DNA of 16,249 bases. It comes from CAZYTO01 sp964650405 (GTDB lineage Bacteria; Acidobacteriota; Thermoanaerobaculia; Gp7-AA8). The notes beneath the pieces are model-generated. The model was not told the DNA's origin and did not search any database. It saw only the letters and a program-made list of their open reading frames with translations. The first letter of the stretch is position 1. Every line of letters starts with the position of its first letter. Location of the stretch: contig CAZYTO010000117.1 of the NCBI GenBank assembly GCA_964650405.1, positions 1 through 16,249 of the forward strand. The letters run 5' to 3'. A program made the translations under genes and the position numbers. Below, one piece after another: positions 1-6,282 of this stretch.

Positions 1-36
1 CAATCGTTTAAGCAAAAAGATGAGACAGCGTGGCGT

Positions 37-372
37 GTGAAAGGGAGGGCCAAGATTGTTCACTGCATTCATGGGCAGTGTGCCAATTGTGGCATGATTT
101 TCGAAACCATACAGCAGGAGATCCCTATTCAGTATCCTTCACTAAAATGTCCGCGTTGCGAAAGAGCCCGTCACCTAAAGTATGTAGTTGAACGCTTGAA
201 GTGGGCGAAGCGGGCATTTACATTCTCTGTGCGGATCGAGTGTAAACGATGCGGAAGGATAGCCGCCTTTCGGCGGGTGCTTCAGTCACTATTCTCTGTT
301 CGTCGCATAAAGGTTGGCCCGGGCGGCGTAGAGGTGGAGAGGAGTTCCAAGTCGCGGACTAAAGCCGCGTAG
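37..372 (+). CDS. Small zinc-ribbon-like hypothetical protein
   Basis: A 111-residue reading frame with a GTG start and no clear Shine-Dalgarno. It carries CxxC pairs at residues 15-18 and 38-41, spaced like a zinc ribbon, and a third CxxC at 69-72 with no obvious partner. The middle and C-terminus are rich in Lys and Arg, which would suit nucleic-acid or protein binding. There is no signal peptide or membrane segment. Base composition is noticeably less GC-rich than the rest of the window, suggesting different ancestry or a fast-evolving accessory gene. I do not recognise the family. The frame could start further upstream, outside what can be judged this close to the window edge. Confidence 0.5.
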   Translation: MKGRAKIVHCIHGQCANCGMIFETIQQEIPIQYPSLKCPRCERARHLKYVVERLKWAKRAFTFSVRIECKRCGRIAAFRRVLQSLFSVRRIKVGPGGVEVERSSKSRTKAA

Positions 373-591
373 GGTGATCGTCGGCGAATCATTGAGCGGT
401 CATTGAAAGATGCTATGTGTGGCGATTGTCTGGATCGCGTATGGTTCGCCGAAGCCTTGCCAGAGGAGTGACGCTCCAGCAAATCTCGTCAGGAATCGTG
501 TTTGATCCGAGTCTCGATTTCGCGGCGTAGACTGATCCTGACGGAGGCAACACATGAAGACCGACGCGAAGCTGATCAGACCGGGATCCTG

Positions 592-884
592 ATGACGGGC
601 GTACGTCCCAACGTGGCAGGTCTGAGTGCAGTCTTTCGCGCGTTGAGCCTCCTGACGATCGGGCTCGTGGTGGGTGCGGCGGTCGGGGCGGCACAGTGGG
701 TGGTCCTGAAGCGGACCATGCCCAGCGTAAAGCACTGGATTCCGGCAACCGCCATTGGGCTGGCGTGGCCTTCGGCGCGAGCGCCATAGTAGTCGACGCC
801 GCGAGCCTTCGCATCAGATCCCTCCCCGGCGACATCACGTTCGTCCTGCTCTCCGGTCTGGCCTTCGGAGGACTGACAGCCTAG
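592..884 (+). pseudogene. Frameshifted small membrane protein remnant
   Basis: The frame beginning at ATG 592 encodes two hydrophobic stretches with a GAAQWVVLKR motif, then runs into a stop at 787-789. The frame ending at 884 continues the same kind of protein (FGASAIVVDA, then a last helix FVLLSGLAFGG). Together they read as one membrane protein of about 97 residues in which the frame changes near 765-775. The AVGAAQW-(L/V)VL-(R/K)R string is one I know from uncharacterised multi-helix membrane proteins whose members are longer. A GGAGG at 543-547 precedes ATG 554, which opens a frame of only 12 codons, so a second frameshift upstream is possible. Either a decayed gene or a sequencing indel explains this. 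Confidence 0.45.
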
Positions 885-886
885 CC

Positions 887-914
887 GTTGAGAGCCACTC
901 TAACCACTCTCAAC
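887..914. repeat. Intergenic hairpin containing a TAACCACT unit
   Basis: GTTGAGAG (887-894) pairs perfectly with CTCTCAAC (907-914). The 12-base loop holds CTAACCA and, with the right arm, an AGTGGTTAG unit in reverse complement. It lies between two convergent genes and overlaps the stop codon of the leftward gene (910-912). No U-tract follows, so it is not a classic intrinsic terminator, but it could stop transcription from both sides. It belongs to the dispersed AGTGGTTAG family also seen near 8414, 12353 and 14005. Confidence 0.6.
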
Positions 915-1362
915 CTCCGTGTCCCTCTTCCGCTCCGGGCGGCGCGGCGCCGTAGACATGGCGGTCATGGATGACTAGGTCGAACGGCTTGAGGTCGGGA
1001 TTCTGCGGATAACCGCGGTGGACGGCCTGGCACTGGTAACAGACGATGACGTTCTTCACCTTGCGCCAGATGACGTAGTCGAGGACCGTTACCGCTGCCA
1101 GGGAGATGAAATACGTGAACGGCGCGAGGATGGCGCCGATGGCGACGAGCGTGATGCCGGTGGCGCGGTTGAAGTCCTTCTGGAAGTAGAGCTGGTCGTG
1201 ACCGCAGGCGGCGCAGTGGCCGATCAGGGTGTCGGGAGGAGGGGCCGTGACACTGCTGGCCGTGCCGCACCCTTCACACGGGCGCGCCGCTTCCCCGGCG
1301 TCGCGCCCGAGACGAATCTCGCAGTGCGGGCAGAGGAAGTGGACCGAGGGCACGCGCGGCAT
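910..1362 (-). CDS. Membrane-associated zinc-ribbon protein, hypothetical
   Basis: A 150-residue protein. The N-terminal third has a CPHC pair (residues 11-14) and a CEGC pair (29-32) forming a zinc ribbon. A second set, CAAC (49-52) and CYQC (107-110), flanks a hydrophobic segment of roughly 30 residues (about 69-98, ITLVAIGAI...ITLDYVIW-like) that should be one or two membrane helices. It therefore looks like a metal-binding domain interrupted by a membrane hairpin. I do not recognise a named family. The ATG at 1362 lies inside a TAGAAT box (1366-1361); GTG at 1353, seven bases past that box, is an attractive leaderless start giving 147 residues. It is downstream of and co-oriented with the glycosyltransferase gene, separated by 68 bases that contain a palindromic element. 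Confidence 0.65.
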   Translation of the reverse strand: MPRVPSVHFLCPHCEIRLGRDAGEAARPCEGCGTASSVTAPPPDTLIGHCAACGHDQLYFQKDFNRATGITLVAIGAILAPFTYFISLAAVTVLDYVIWRKVKNVIVCYQCQAVHRGYPQNPDLKPFDLVIHDRHVYGAAPPGAEEGHGG

Positions 1363-1366
1363 TCTA
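1361..1366 (-). promoter_or_regulatory. -10-like box TAGAAT, 7 bases before GTG 1353
   Basis: TAGAAT on the minus strand, followed by GCCGCGC and then GTG. This matches the TAnnnT-to-start spacing seen ahead of five other genes here. No convincing -35 hexamer is seen. Function is inferred. Confidence 0.35.
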
Positions 1367-1372
1367 AGTGGA

Positions 1373-1394
1373 GGACGGACAATCCTGTCCGTCC
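1373..1394. repeat. Perfect 9-bp inverted repeat, REP-like
   Basis: GGACGGACA (1373-1381) and TGTCCGTCC (1386-1394) are perfect inverted copies around the loop ATCC. The flanking AGTGGAGG (1367-1374) recurs at 1396-1403, followed by another GGAC...GTCC pair up to 1419, so the element looks partly duplicated. It lies 36 bases after the glycosyltransferase stop and just upstream of the next co-directional gene. It may be a terminator, an attenuator or a dispersed palindromic repeat. Confidence 0.6.
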
Positions 1395-1430
1395 CGAGTG
1401 GAGGCCGGACTGACCGTCCATCTCAAACAG

Positions 1431-2543
1431 TCAGGGCGAAACGAATCTCCTCAGCCGCATCGCCAACCGCCGTAGCCGGCCGAAGCGAGTGGCGGAGGCG
1501 GACTGCCCGTTTCCTACATGGGCGTAGAGCTGCGCGGCCATGCGCGAGAGCGAGCGGCTGACGGCCCGCAGTTCGTCACCCTCGGCCGGCGGTGGGCCGC
1601 ACGATTCCGCGCACAGCTCGTCGTAGAGAGCAATGAACTGATCGGCGAGGAGAGTGGAGTCCGCCGAATGGCGGAGACGGTCGCAGGCTGCGGCCGCATC
1701 GGCGGGATCGTAGCGGTCGATCTCCGCTCCGATGTCTGATGCCGTAATGGCGCGTCTCAGCGTGCGCGCGCCGAAGTTGAGTTGACGCATCGCTTCCAGC
1801 GAGCTCGCCGTGACGAGGCCGCCGAGGCCTTGGGCGTCACAAACGATCACGGCACAGCCGGCGGCCAGCGCCTCGATTGCACAGCGGGCCTTCGCGAAGA
1901 CGAGGTCGTAGTGTGGCAGCACTTCCTCGGGGCGGTCGATCGGGCGGCCGCCGGCGGCTCCGGCGATCTCCAGCGCAATGCCGCGGCTCTCACATGCCGT
2001 GCGAATGGGCGCGACCCACGTCTCCTCGGTGTTGTTACTGAACACCAGCGCCCGCGCCGGTTTTGGCGGGAGAGGCGAGCGACGCGCGAACCGCTGCAGG
2101 TCGATGGGATTCGTGAGCACGTGGATCGACTGCTCGGAGATGCCGTGCTCGAAGACCATCCGGTCGCGGCAGTTGCGATCGACCGCGACGTACAGGCCGA
2201 TGCGCGGCCCGACCGGCGGGATCGAGTGCCACGTCAGCCCGTCGTGACAGACGAACAGCGCGGGGACGCGCGGAAACCGCGTCAAGGCCGCAAGGGTCTC
2301 GAACTGATGATGGCCGTGGATGACGTCCGGCGGCGCGGCCATGTCGTCGAGGTCGATGACGACGGGGATGGTGGCGTGACGGAGCTCTTCGGCCAGCGAG
2401 CCCGTCTGGCTGGCATAGACGATCGGCAGATGGCCGCGGCGCAGCAAGGCCTTGGCGAGGTCGCGCGTGTAGACCGCGGTGCCCGTTCCGCCCGCCAGCG
2501 TGATGGTGGCGATGAGCACGCGACGCGGTTCGGGCACGGTCAT
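1431..2543 (-). CDS. Glycosyltransferase, GT4-like (GT-B fold)
   Basis: Probably transfers a sugar from a nucleotide-sugar donor to a cell-surface or secondary-metabolite acceptor in the cytoplasm. The N-terminal Rossmann-like half opens with RRVLIATITLAGGTGT and the YTRDLAKALLRRGH helix, typical of GT4 proteins. The C-terminal half has the KARCAIEALAAGCAVIVCD segment, matching the EA-x-A-x-G-x-PV donor-site region. The 370-residue length is normal. The longest frame starts at GTG 2582, but ATG 2543 is preferred because it follows TAGCAT-N7 and immediately precedes the RVLIA strand; ATG 2552 is also possible. No clear Shine-Dalgarno is seen for any of the three. The acceptor cannot be predicted and no other sugar genes lie nearby. 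Confidence 0.75.
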   Translation of the reverse strand: MTVPEPRRVLIATITLAGGTGTAVYTRDLAKALLRRGHLPIVYASQTGSLAEELRHATIPVVIDLDDMAAPPDVIHGHHQFETLAALTRFPRVPALFVCHDGLTWHSIPPVGPRIGLYVAVDRNCRDRMVFEHGISEQSIHVLTNPIDLQRFARRSPLPPKPARALVFSNNTEETWVAPIRTACESRGIALEIAGAAGGRPIDRPEEVLPHYDLVFAKARCAIEALAAGCAVIVCDAQGLGGLVTASSLEAMRQLNFGARTLRRAITASDIGAEIDRYDPADAAAACDRLRHSADSTLLADQFIALYDELCAESCGPPPAEGDELRAVSRSLSRMAAQLYAHVGNGQSASATRFGRLRRLAMRLRRFVSP

Positions 2544-2550
2544 GGCCGGC

Positions 2551-2556
2551 ATGCTA
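2551..2556 (-). promoter_or_regulatory. -10-like box TAGCAT, 7 bases before ATG 2543
   Basis: TAGCAT then GCCGGCC then ATG on the minus strand. One of six cases in the window of a TAnnnT box 7-9 bases before a start. It sets the preferred start of the glycosyltransferase. The -35 is not evident. Confidence 0.35.
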
Positions 2557-2632
2557 ATGCATGCACCGAACGAGCCCTTCACACACGTGCGGCGAGACGC
2601 GCTCGCCGTTCAGCCTTCCAGCTCTTTCCGCT

Positions 2633-3190
2633 TTACTTGGCCCGTTCGAGGTAGCGGTTCTCCGAGGGGTCGACGACGATCTCTTCGCCTTCGCTCACGA
2701 AGGGCGGGACGAGCACGGTCACGCCGTTCTCGAGCTTGGCCGGCTTGTAGGAGGCGGAGGCGGTGGAGCCCTTCACCTGCGGCTCCGTCTCGGCGATGCG
2801 GGCGCGGATGGTCTTGGGCAGCTCGATGCCGATCGGCTTGGCCTCGTAGAACTGCACCTGGAGCTTGACTCCGGGCGAGAGCCACGACGCCGCTTCGCCG
2901 AGGTCGTCCTCGGTGATCTCGACCTGCTCGTAGTTCTCCGTGTTCATGAAGTGGTGGGCGTGGCCGTCGGAGTAGAGGTACTCCATCTCGTGCTGGTTGA
3001 TGAAGGCCTGCTCGATTTCATCCTGCGAGCGGAAGCGGTGCTCGAATTGGTTGCCCGTGCGCATGTTGCGGAGCTTGGCCTGGACCATGGCCCGGAGGTT
3101 GCCCGGGGTGTGGTGGTGGAACTCGAGAACCCGGCACAGGTCACCGTTGAAGATGACCACCATGCCCCTGCGGAGATCGTTCGCCTGCAT
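2633..3190 (-). CDS. efp: Translation elongation factor P (EF-P)
   Basis: EF-P enters the ribosomal E site and speeds peptide-bond formation at polyproline stretches. The 185-residue protein has the full family layout: N-terminal KOW-like domain (about 1-65), middle OB domain with MEYLYSDG and HFMN-(T)-ENYEQ (about 66-128), and C-terminal OB domain with VKGSTASASYKPA and GEEIVVDPSENRYLERAK. ATG 3190 is chosen because the family begins there (QANDLRRG); the frame extends upstream without homology. AAAGGA lies 11 bases before the ATG. The tip of the KOW loop reads HHTPGNLRA, so Asn31 sits where E. coli has the modified Lys34 (PGKGQA) and other bacteria have Arg. The 38-base gap to livK is a divergent promoter region. 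Confidence 0.95.
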   Translation of the reverse strand: MQANDLRRGMVVIFNGDLCRVLEFHHHTPGNLRAMVQAKLRNMRTGNQFEHRFRSQDEIEQAFINQHEMEYLYSDGHAHHFMNTENYEQVEITEDDLGEAASWLSPGVKLQVQFYEAKPIGIELPKTIRARIAETEPQVKGSTASASYKPAKLENGVTVLVPPFVSEGEEIVVDPSENRYLERAK

Positions 3191-3213
3191 GAAGTGGTGA
3201 ATCCTTTCGCTGA

Positions 3214-3219
3214 TAAACT
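3214..3219 (+). promoter_or_regulatory. -10-like box TAAACT, 9 bases before ATG 3229
   Basis: TAAACT, then nine bases, then the ATG of the binding-protein gene, with no Shine-Dalgarno between. The same AT-rich patch read on the other strand (TTTATC) can serve as the -10 of efp with a 25-base leader. The leaderless reading is inferred from spacing. Confidence 0.4.
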
Positions 3220-3228
3220 CTCGGCCGC

Positions 3229-3942
3229 ATGAGCCGACTGAAACGTAGTTCGTTGTGGGTTGTGACGCTTGCGGCAGTCCTCGGCCTGAGCTGCCAGCGC
3301 GGCGCCGAACGACAAACGGCAGGCGGCGCAAACGATATTCCAGTGGGCGTCTACGCCGCGCTGACGGGCGGCGAGGCGTCGTTCGGACAGGCCACGCTGC
3401 AGGGCGTCCAGCTCGCCGCCGACGAGATCAACGCCAAGGGCGGCGTCCTGGGCCGCAAGATCCGGCTGGTGGTGGAGGACGACCAGGGACGCGCCGAAGA
3501 CGCGGCCTCGGTGGTGACAAAGCTCATCACCCGCGACGACGTCGTGGCCGTCATCGGCGAGAACTCGTCGGCCCAGTCGCTGGCCGCTGCCCCGACCTGC
3601 CAGCAGTACAAGGTGCCCATGATCTCCCCCTCTTCGACCAACCCGAAGGTCACCAAAACGGGCGAGTACATCTTCCGGGTCTGCTTCACCGATCCCTACC
3701 AGGGGAAGGCGCTGGCCACGTTCGCCCGCACCAACCTGAAGGCGAACAACGTGGCCATCCTCCCCGCCAACAAGAAACACATCCGCTACCGGCGCAAAGA
3801 CACCGAGCTGACGCAAACCTCCATTGATAAATTCAACCGCCAGGGCACCGGCAGGGTCTATATCCAGCCCGAAGCCATCAAGGAGTTCATCTCCTACTGC
3901 ATGCGCATGCAGTTCTTGAAAAAGAAACCGGAAAAGAAGTAA
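3229..3942 (+). CDS. Amino-acid ABC transporter binding protein, N-terminal half with foreign tail
   Basis: Residues 1-178 are the N-terminal lobe of a branched-chain amino-acid-type binding protein (Peripla_BP_6, LivK-like). The signal peptide MSRLKRSSLWVVTLAAVLGLS precedes Cys22, a plausible though weak lipobox, followed by PVGVYAALTGGEASFGQA, the INAKGG-(V)-LGRKIRLVVEDDQ strand and GENSSAQSLAAAP. Homology stops at NVAIL (to 3762). The next 59 residues (to TAA 3942) are Lys/Arg-rich, lower in GC and unlike the family. The expected continuation, RDNKNDYSVG, begins at 4016 beyond the N gap. The real gene is thus probably 3229-4639, split either by a mis-assembled contig end or by an insertion. 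No transporter permease or ATPase genes adjoin it. Confidence 0.8.
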   Translation: MSRLKRSSLWVVTLAAVLGLSCQRGAERQTAGGANDIPVGVYAALTGGEASFGQATLQGVQLAADEINAKGGVLGRKIRLVVEDDQGRAEDAASVVTKLITRDDVVAVIGENSSAQSLAAAPTCQQYKVPMISPSSTNPKVTKTGEYIFRVCFTDPYQGKALATFARTNLKANNVAILPANKKHIRYRRKDTELTQTSIDKFNRQGTGRVYIQPEAIKEFISYCMRMQFLKKKPEKK

Positions 3943-4004
3943 GATCGAGCCCTGAAAGTGATTGAGTTCTGTCGAGCGGCAGTAGCCCAGTTGGTAAAGC
4001 CTCC
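3763..4004. other. Foreign segment interrupting livK-like gene
   Basis: About 240 bases with lower GC than both flanks. They encode a basic peptide tail ending at TAA 3942, then 62 non-coding bases ending in a string resembling the 5' half of a tRNA (3976-4000). CCTCC occurs at the left junction (3758-3762 region) and again at 4000-4004 directly before the Ns. The left junction also shares CAACAAGAA with the true continuation at 4021-4029. This pattern fits a chimeric contig end joined by scaffolding, but an insertion cannot be excluded. Confidence 0.6.
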
Positions 4005-4014
4005 NNNNNNNNNN
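4005..4014. other. Scaffold gap (10 Ns)
   Basis: Ten consecutive Ns, a common fixed-size filler, lie between the foreign segment and the C-terminal half of the binding-protein gene. Confidence 0.99.
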
Positions 4015-4015
4015 C

Positions 4016-4639
4016 CGCGACAACAAGAACGACTACAGCGTGGGGCTGGCCGAGGTCTTCCGCACGCAGTTCACGTCGCTGGGCGGGAAGATCGCGGCCG
4101 AGCAGAGCTACGTCGCCGGCGACACGGAGTTCCGGCCCCAGCTCACGGCCATCAAGGCTGCCAACCCCGACGTCATCTTCGTCCCTGGTTTCTACACTGA
4201 GGTGGGACAGATCGCGCAACAGGCTCGCGAGCTGGGCATCAATGTACCGATGGTTGGGGGCGACGGCTGGGACGCGCCGGCGCTGCTCGACATCGGCAAG
4301 GAGGCGCTGAACGGCTACTACTTCAGCGATCACTACTTCTTCGATGAGCCGCGCCCCGCGGTGCAGCGTTTCGTGGCCGCCATCCGGGAGAAGTACCACC
4401 AGAATCCGGCTGCGAACGCGGCTCTCGGCTACGACGCCCTGCACATCCTGGCCGACGCCATCACGGCTTCGGGCGGTCCCGACAAGAAGGCCATCCGCGA
4501 CCGGATCGCCTCGACGAAGGACTACCAGGGCGTGAGCGGAGTGATCACCATGGGTGCGGACCGCGATCCGATCAAACCGGTGGCTATGATCCGGATCGAC
4601 GGAGGCAAGACGCAGTTCGCGGGATGGATCACGCCGTGA
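4016..4639 (+). CDS. Amino-acid ABC transporter binding protein, C-terminal half (partial)
   Basis: The frame opens directly after the gap with RDNKNDYSVGLAEVFRTQF and continues to TGA 4637-4639, giving 207 residues. It holds the second lobe of the Peripla_BP_6 fold: SLGGKIAAEQSYVAGDTEF, ANPDVIFVPGFYTEVGQIA, GGDGWDAPALL and the final YDALHILADAI helices. It picks up exactly where the N-terminal half at 3229-3762 breaks off, so both belong to one periplasmic solute-binding protein of about 385 residues, the usual family length. Ligand is uncertain; branched-chain amino acids or related small organic solutes are typical. The stop overlaps the start region of the following gene. Confidence 0.85.
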   Translation, partial: RDNKNDYSVGLAEVFRTQFTSLGGKIAAEQSYVAGDTEFRPQLTAIKAANPDVIFVPGFYTEVGQIAQQARELGINVPMVGGDGWDAPALLDIGKEALNGYYFSDHYFFDEPRPAVQRFVAAIREKYHQNPAANAALGYDALHILADAITASGGPDKKAIRDRIASTKDYQGVSGVITMGADRDPIKPVAMIRIDGGKTQFAGWITP

Positions 4640-5364
4640 GACGCGTGGTACTGCTCGCGTTACTCTTGGCCGCGCCGGCACTGCTCGCGCAGCAGGTCAC
4701 CCTTCGCGTGGCCGTGTTCGAGCACGCCGGAGCGGGGAAGGCCACGCCTCCCGATCACGTCACCAGCCGCGAATGGCCTTCCGATCTCAACCAGTTATGG
4801 GATTTGCTCGGCACGCGCGGCATCGCACTGAAGCATGTCGAGCGCTTCACGCTGGGGGTGGCGGACCATCGCAACGTCGGTCCCGCCCACGTGACGCTGG
4901 AGCGCGTCGGCGGCTCCAAGGCGCGCGTCGGTGTGGCGGTTGACGGGGCGAGTGGACCGTTCAGCCTCCCCATTCCGTACAACAGCACTTTCGTGATTTC
5001 CACGCCGGACGATGCCGAGAACCCTCAGTGGATCGCCGTGTCGGTCTTCGACGACGCGGCGGCGGCGAAAGTGCCAGACGTCCACCACGTCGGCGGCGAC
5101 CTCAAGGCGCCCGTGAAGATGTACTCGGTTGAGCCGGTATATCCCGAGGAGCTGCGACTGGCTCGGGTCCAGGGAATCGTCATCCTCTCGGCGTTGATCG
5201 ACACGAACGGCAAGGTCACCGGAGCGCACGTCCTCAAACCGTTGGCAGGGCTCGAAGACGCCGCCATGGATGCGGTGAAGCAGTGGCGCTTTCAACCGGC
5301 CACACTGGATGGCAAGCCGGTCACCGTGCTGTTCAACCTGACGATCCAGTTCCGGTTGAGGTAG
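4624..5364 (+). CDS. Exported TonB C-terminal-domain protein
   Basis: A 246-residue protein with a signal peptide (RRVVLLALLLAAPALLAQQ). Its middle region of about 130 residues is rich in beta strands and has no family I can name. A TonB-type C-terminal domain lies at about 167-246, with the YSVEPVYPEELRLARVQG and DAAMDAVKQWRFQPATLDG signatures. There is no N-terminal anchor or proline-rich spacer, so it is probably a soluble or outer-membrane-associated periplasmic protein rather than the energy-transducing TonB. ATG 4624 lies inside the preceding gene; GTG 4636 forms a GTGA overlap with that gene's stop and gives a cleaner signal peptide. It is translationally coupled to the binding protein. 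Its end is 3 bases from the convergent methyltransferase stop. Confidence 0.8.
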   Translation: MDHAVRRVVLLALLLAAPALLAQQVTLRVAVFEHAGAGKATPPDHVTSREWPSDLNQLWDLLGTRGIALKHVERFTLGVADHRNVGPAHVTLERVGGSKARVGVAVDGASGPFSLPIPYNSTFVISTPDDAENPQWIAVSVFDDAAAAKVPDVHHVGGDLKAPVKMYSVEPVYPEELRLARVQGIVILSALIDTNGKVTGAHVLKPLAGLEDAAMDAVKQWRFQPATLDGKPVTVLFNLTIQFRLR

Positions 5365-5367
5365 CGG

Positions 5368-6282
5368 CTATCGTTTCCGGAAGACCAGCGCATCCCAGAA
5401 CCATCGCCCGGGCATGCGGTCCCGAGTGAGGGTCGCCTCGTGCCGCAGGCCGGCGAAGATGCGCCGCAGTTGCGCGGTCGACGCATAGATGCGATCGACA
5501 TAGTGGTGTGGTTCCGTGAACCCGCGGCTCGCCGCGATGTGCCGTTGCATGGCGGGCGGCCAGAGCGTGAGAAAAGGAATAGCGAAATGCGGGTCAGCGC
5601 GGAATGCGTAACGCCACTTCGGCGGGGTGGTGACAAGGACGATGGCGCCGCCGGCCGCGACGCGAGCGAGCTCCCCCGCCACACCGCGAGGATCGGGAAC
5701 GTGCTCGATGGTCTCGAGACAGAGCACGGTATCGAAGACGCCGGCGCGGAAGGGAAGGGCGGCGGCGTCGGCCAGCACGCGCCGGACGCCGAGGCGGGCG
5801 GCGGTGGTGTTCCAGAGCGCGTCAACGCTGACGGCGAACGTGGCCGGATCGCCGGAGAAGGCCAGCTCGATGGCTCCGTTGCCGGCGCCCGCATCGAGGA
5901 CGCGGTTCAGCAATGTAGGGCACGACTGCGTCGTGCCGAACCCCGGTGATTCTTGTGGATGTGCTGCCTGCGTTGGGAAAGCAGGTCCCGCGCTCCCCCT
6001 GCGCCCGCCCGCCCCTCGCTCGGGTTGACACTGCTTTTCATCTCCGGCATCACCGCGGCCGTTCGCCGTTGGCGGGCTGATTCCGGCGATTGCGCGCACC
6101 ACCTCCCGCCACCGCAGGCCCTCCTCGAAGCGCTGCGTGACGAAGACGTCGGTCTCCCCGGCCACGGCCGCGGCGTAGCGCGCCCGCAGCTCCTCGTCGC
6201 GGGGAGCGGGAGTGACCTCCGCATCGAGCAGCGGGTGCCGGCGCCGCGGGAGGAATCGTCGGACGAAGCGTCGCAGGCTCAC
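5368..6282 (-). CDS. Class I SAM methyltransferase with in-frame repeat insert
   Basis: The C-terminal 178 residues are a methyltransferase domain: motif I RVLDAGAGNG, acidic VSVDALW, motif II region RVLADAAALPFRAGVFDTVLC, then LETIEHVPDPRGVAGELARV. The N-terminal ~68 residues (RRFVRRFLPRRRH ... EEGLRWREVVRAIAGI) lead into it. Between them, residues about 69-126 (bases 5905-6078) are low-complexity, Gly/Pro/Ala/Gln-rich and encoded by DNA containing a perfect palindrome; this looks like an intergenic-type repeat that inserted without breaking the frame, directly before motif I. Start GTG 6282 overlaps the stop of the upstream permease gene (GTGA), which argues against the longer frame reaching 6537. 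Substrate unknown. Confidence 0.8.
   Translation of the reverse strand: MSLRRFVRRFLPRRRHPLLDAEVTPAPRDEELRARYAAAVAGETDVFVTQRFEEGLRWREVVRAIAGISPPTANGRGDAGDEKQCQPERGAGGRRGSAGPAFPTQAAHPQESPGFGTTQSCPTLLNRVLDAGAGNGAIELAFSGDPATFAVSVDALWNTTAARLGVRRVLADAAALPFRAGVFDTVLCLETIEHVPDPRGVAGELARVAAGGAIVLVTTPPKWRYAFRADPHFAIPFLTLWPPAMQRHIAASRGFTEPHHYVDRIYASTAQLRRIFAGLRHEATLTRDRMPGRWFWDALVFRKR
5905..6078. repeat. Palindromic repeat-like element inside methyltransferase gene
   Basis: GGCACGAC (5919-5926) and GTCGTGCC (5930-5937) form a perfect inverted repeat around TGC. A weaker CCTGC/GCAGG stem lies at 5967-5971 and 5981-5985. The translated segment has no secondary-structure pattern expected of the enzyme and sits at a domain boundary. 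Boundaries are set by where methyltransferase-like protein resumes, so they are approximate. Confidence 0.55.

Noticed and set aside
887..914. Classic Rho-independent terminator
   Set aside because: The stem is good but there is no run of T after either arm, so only a non-canonical or Rho-assisted role could be argued.
2944..4026. Leftward frame running through the N gap and both halves of the binding-protein gene
   Set aside because: It is antisense to the binding-protein gene, overlaps efp and crosses undetermined bases, so it has no support.
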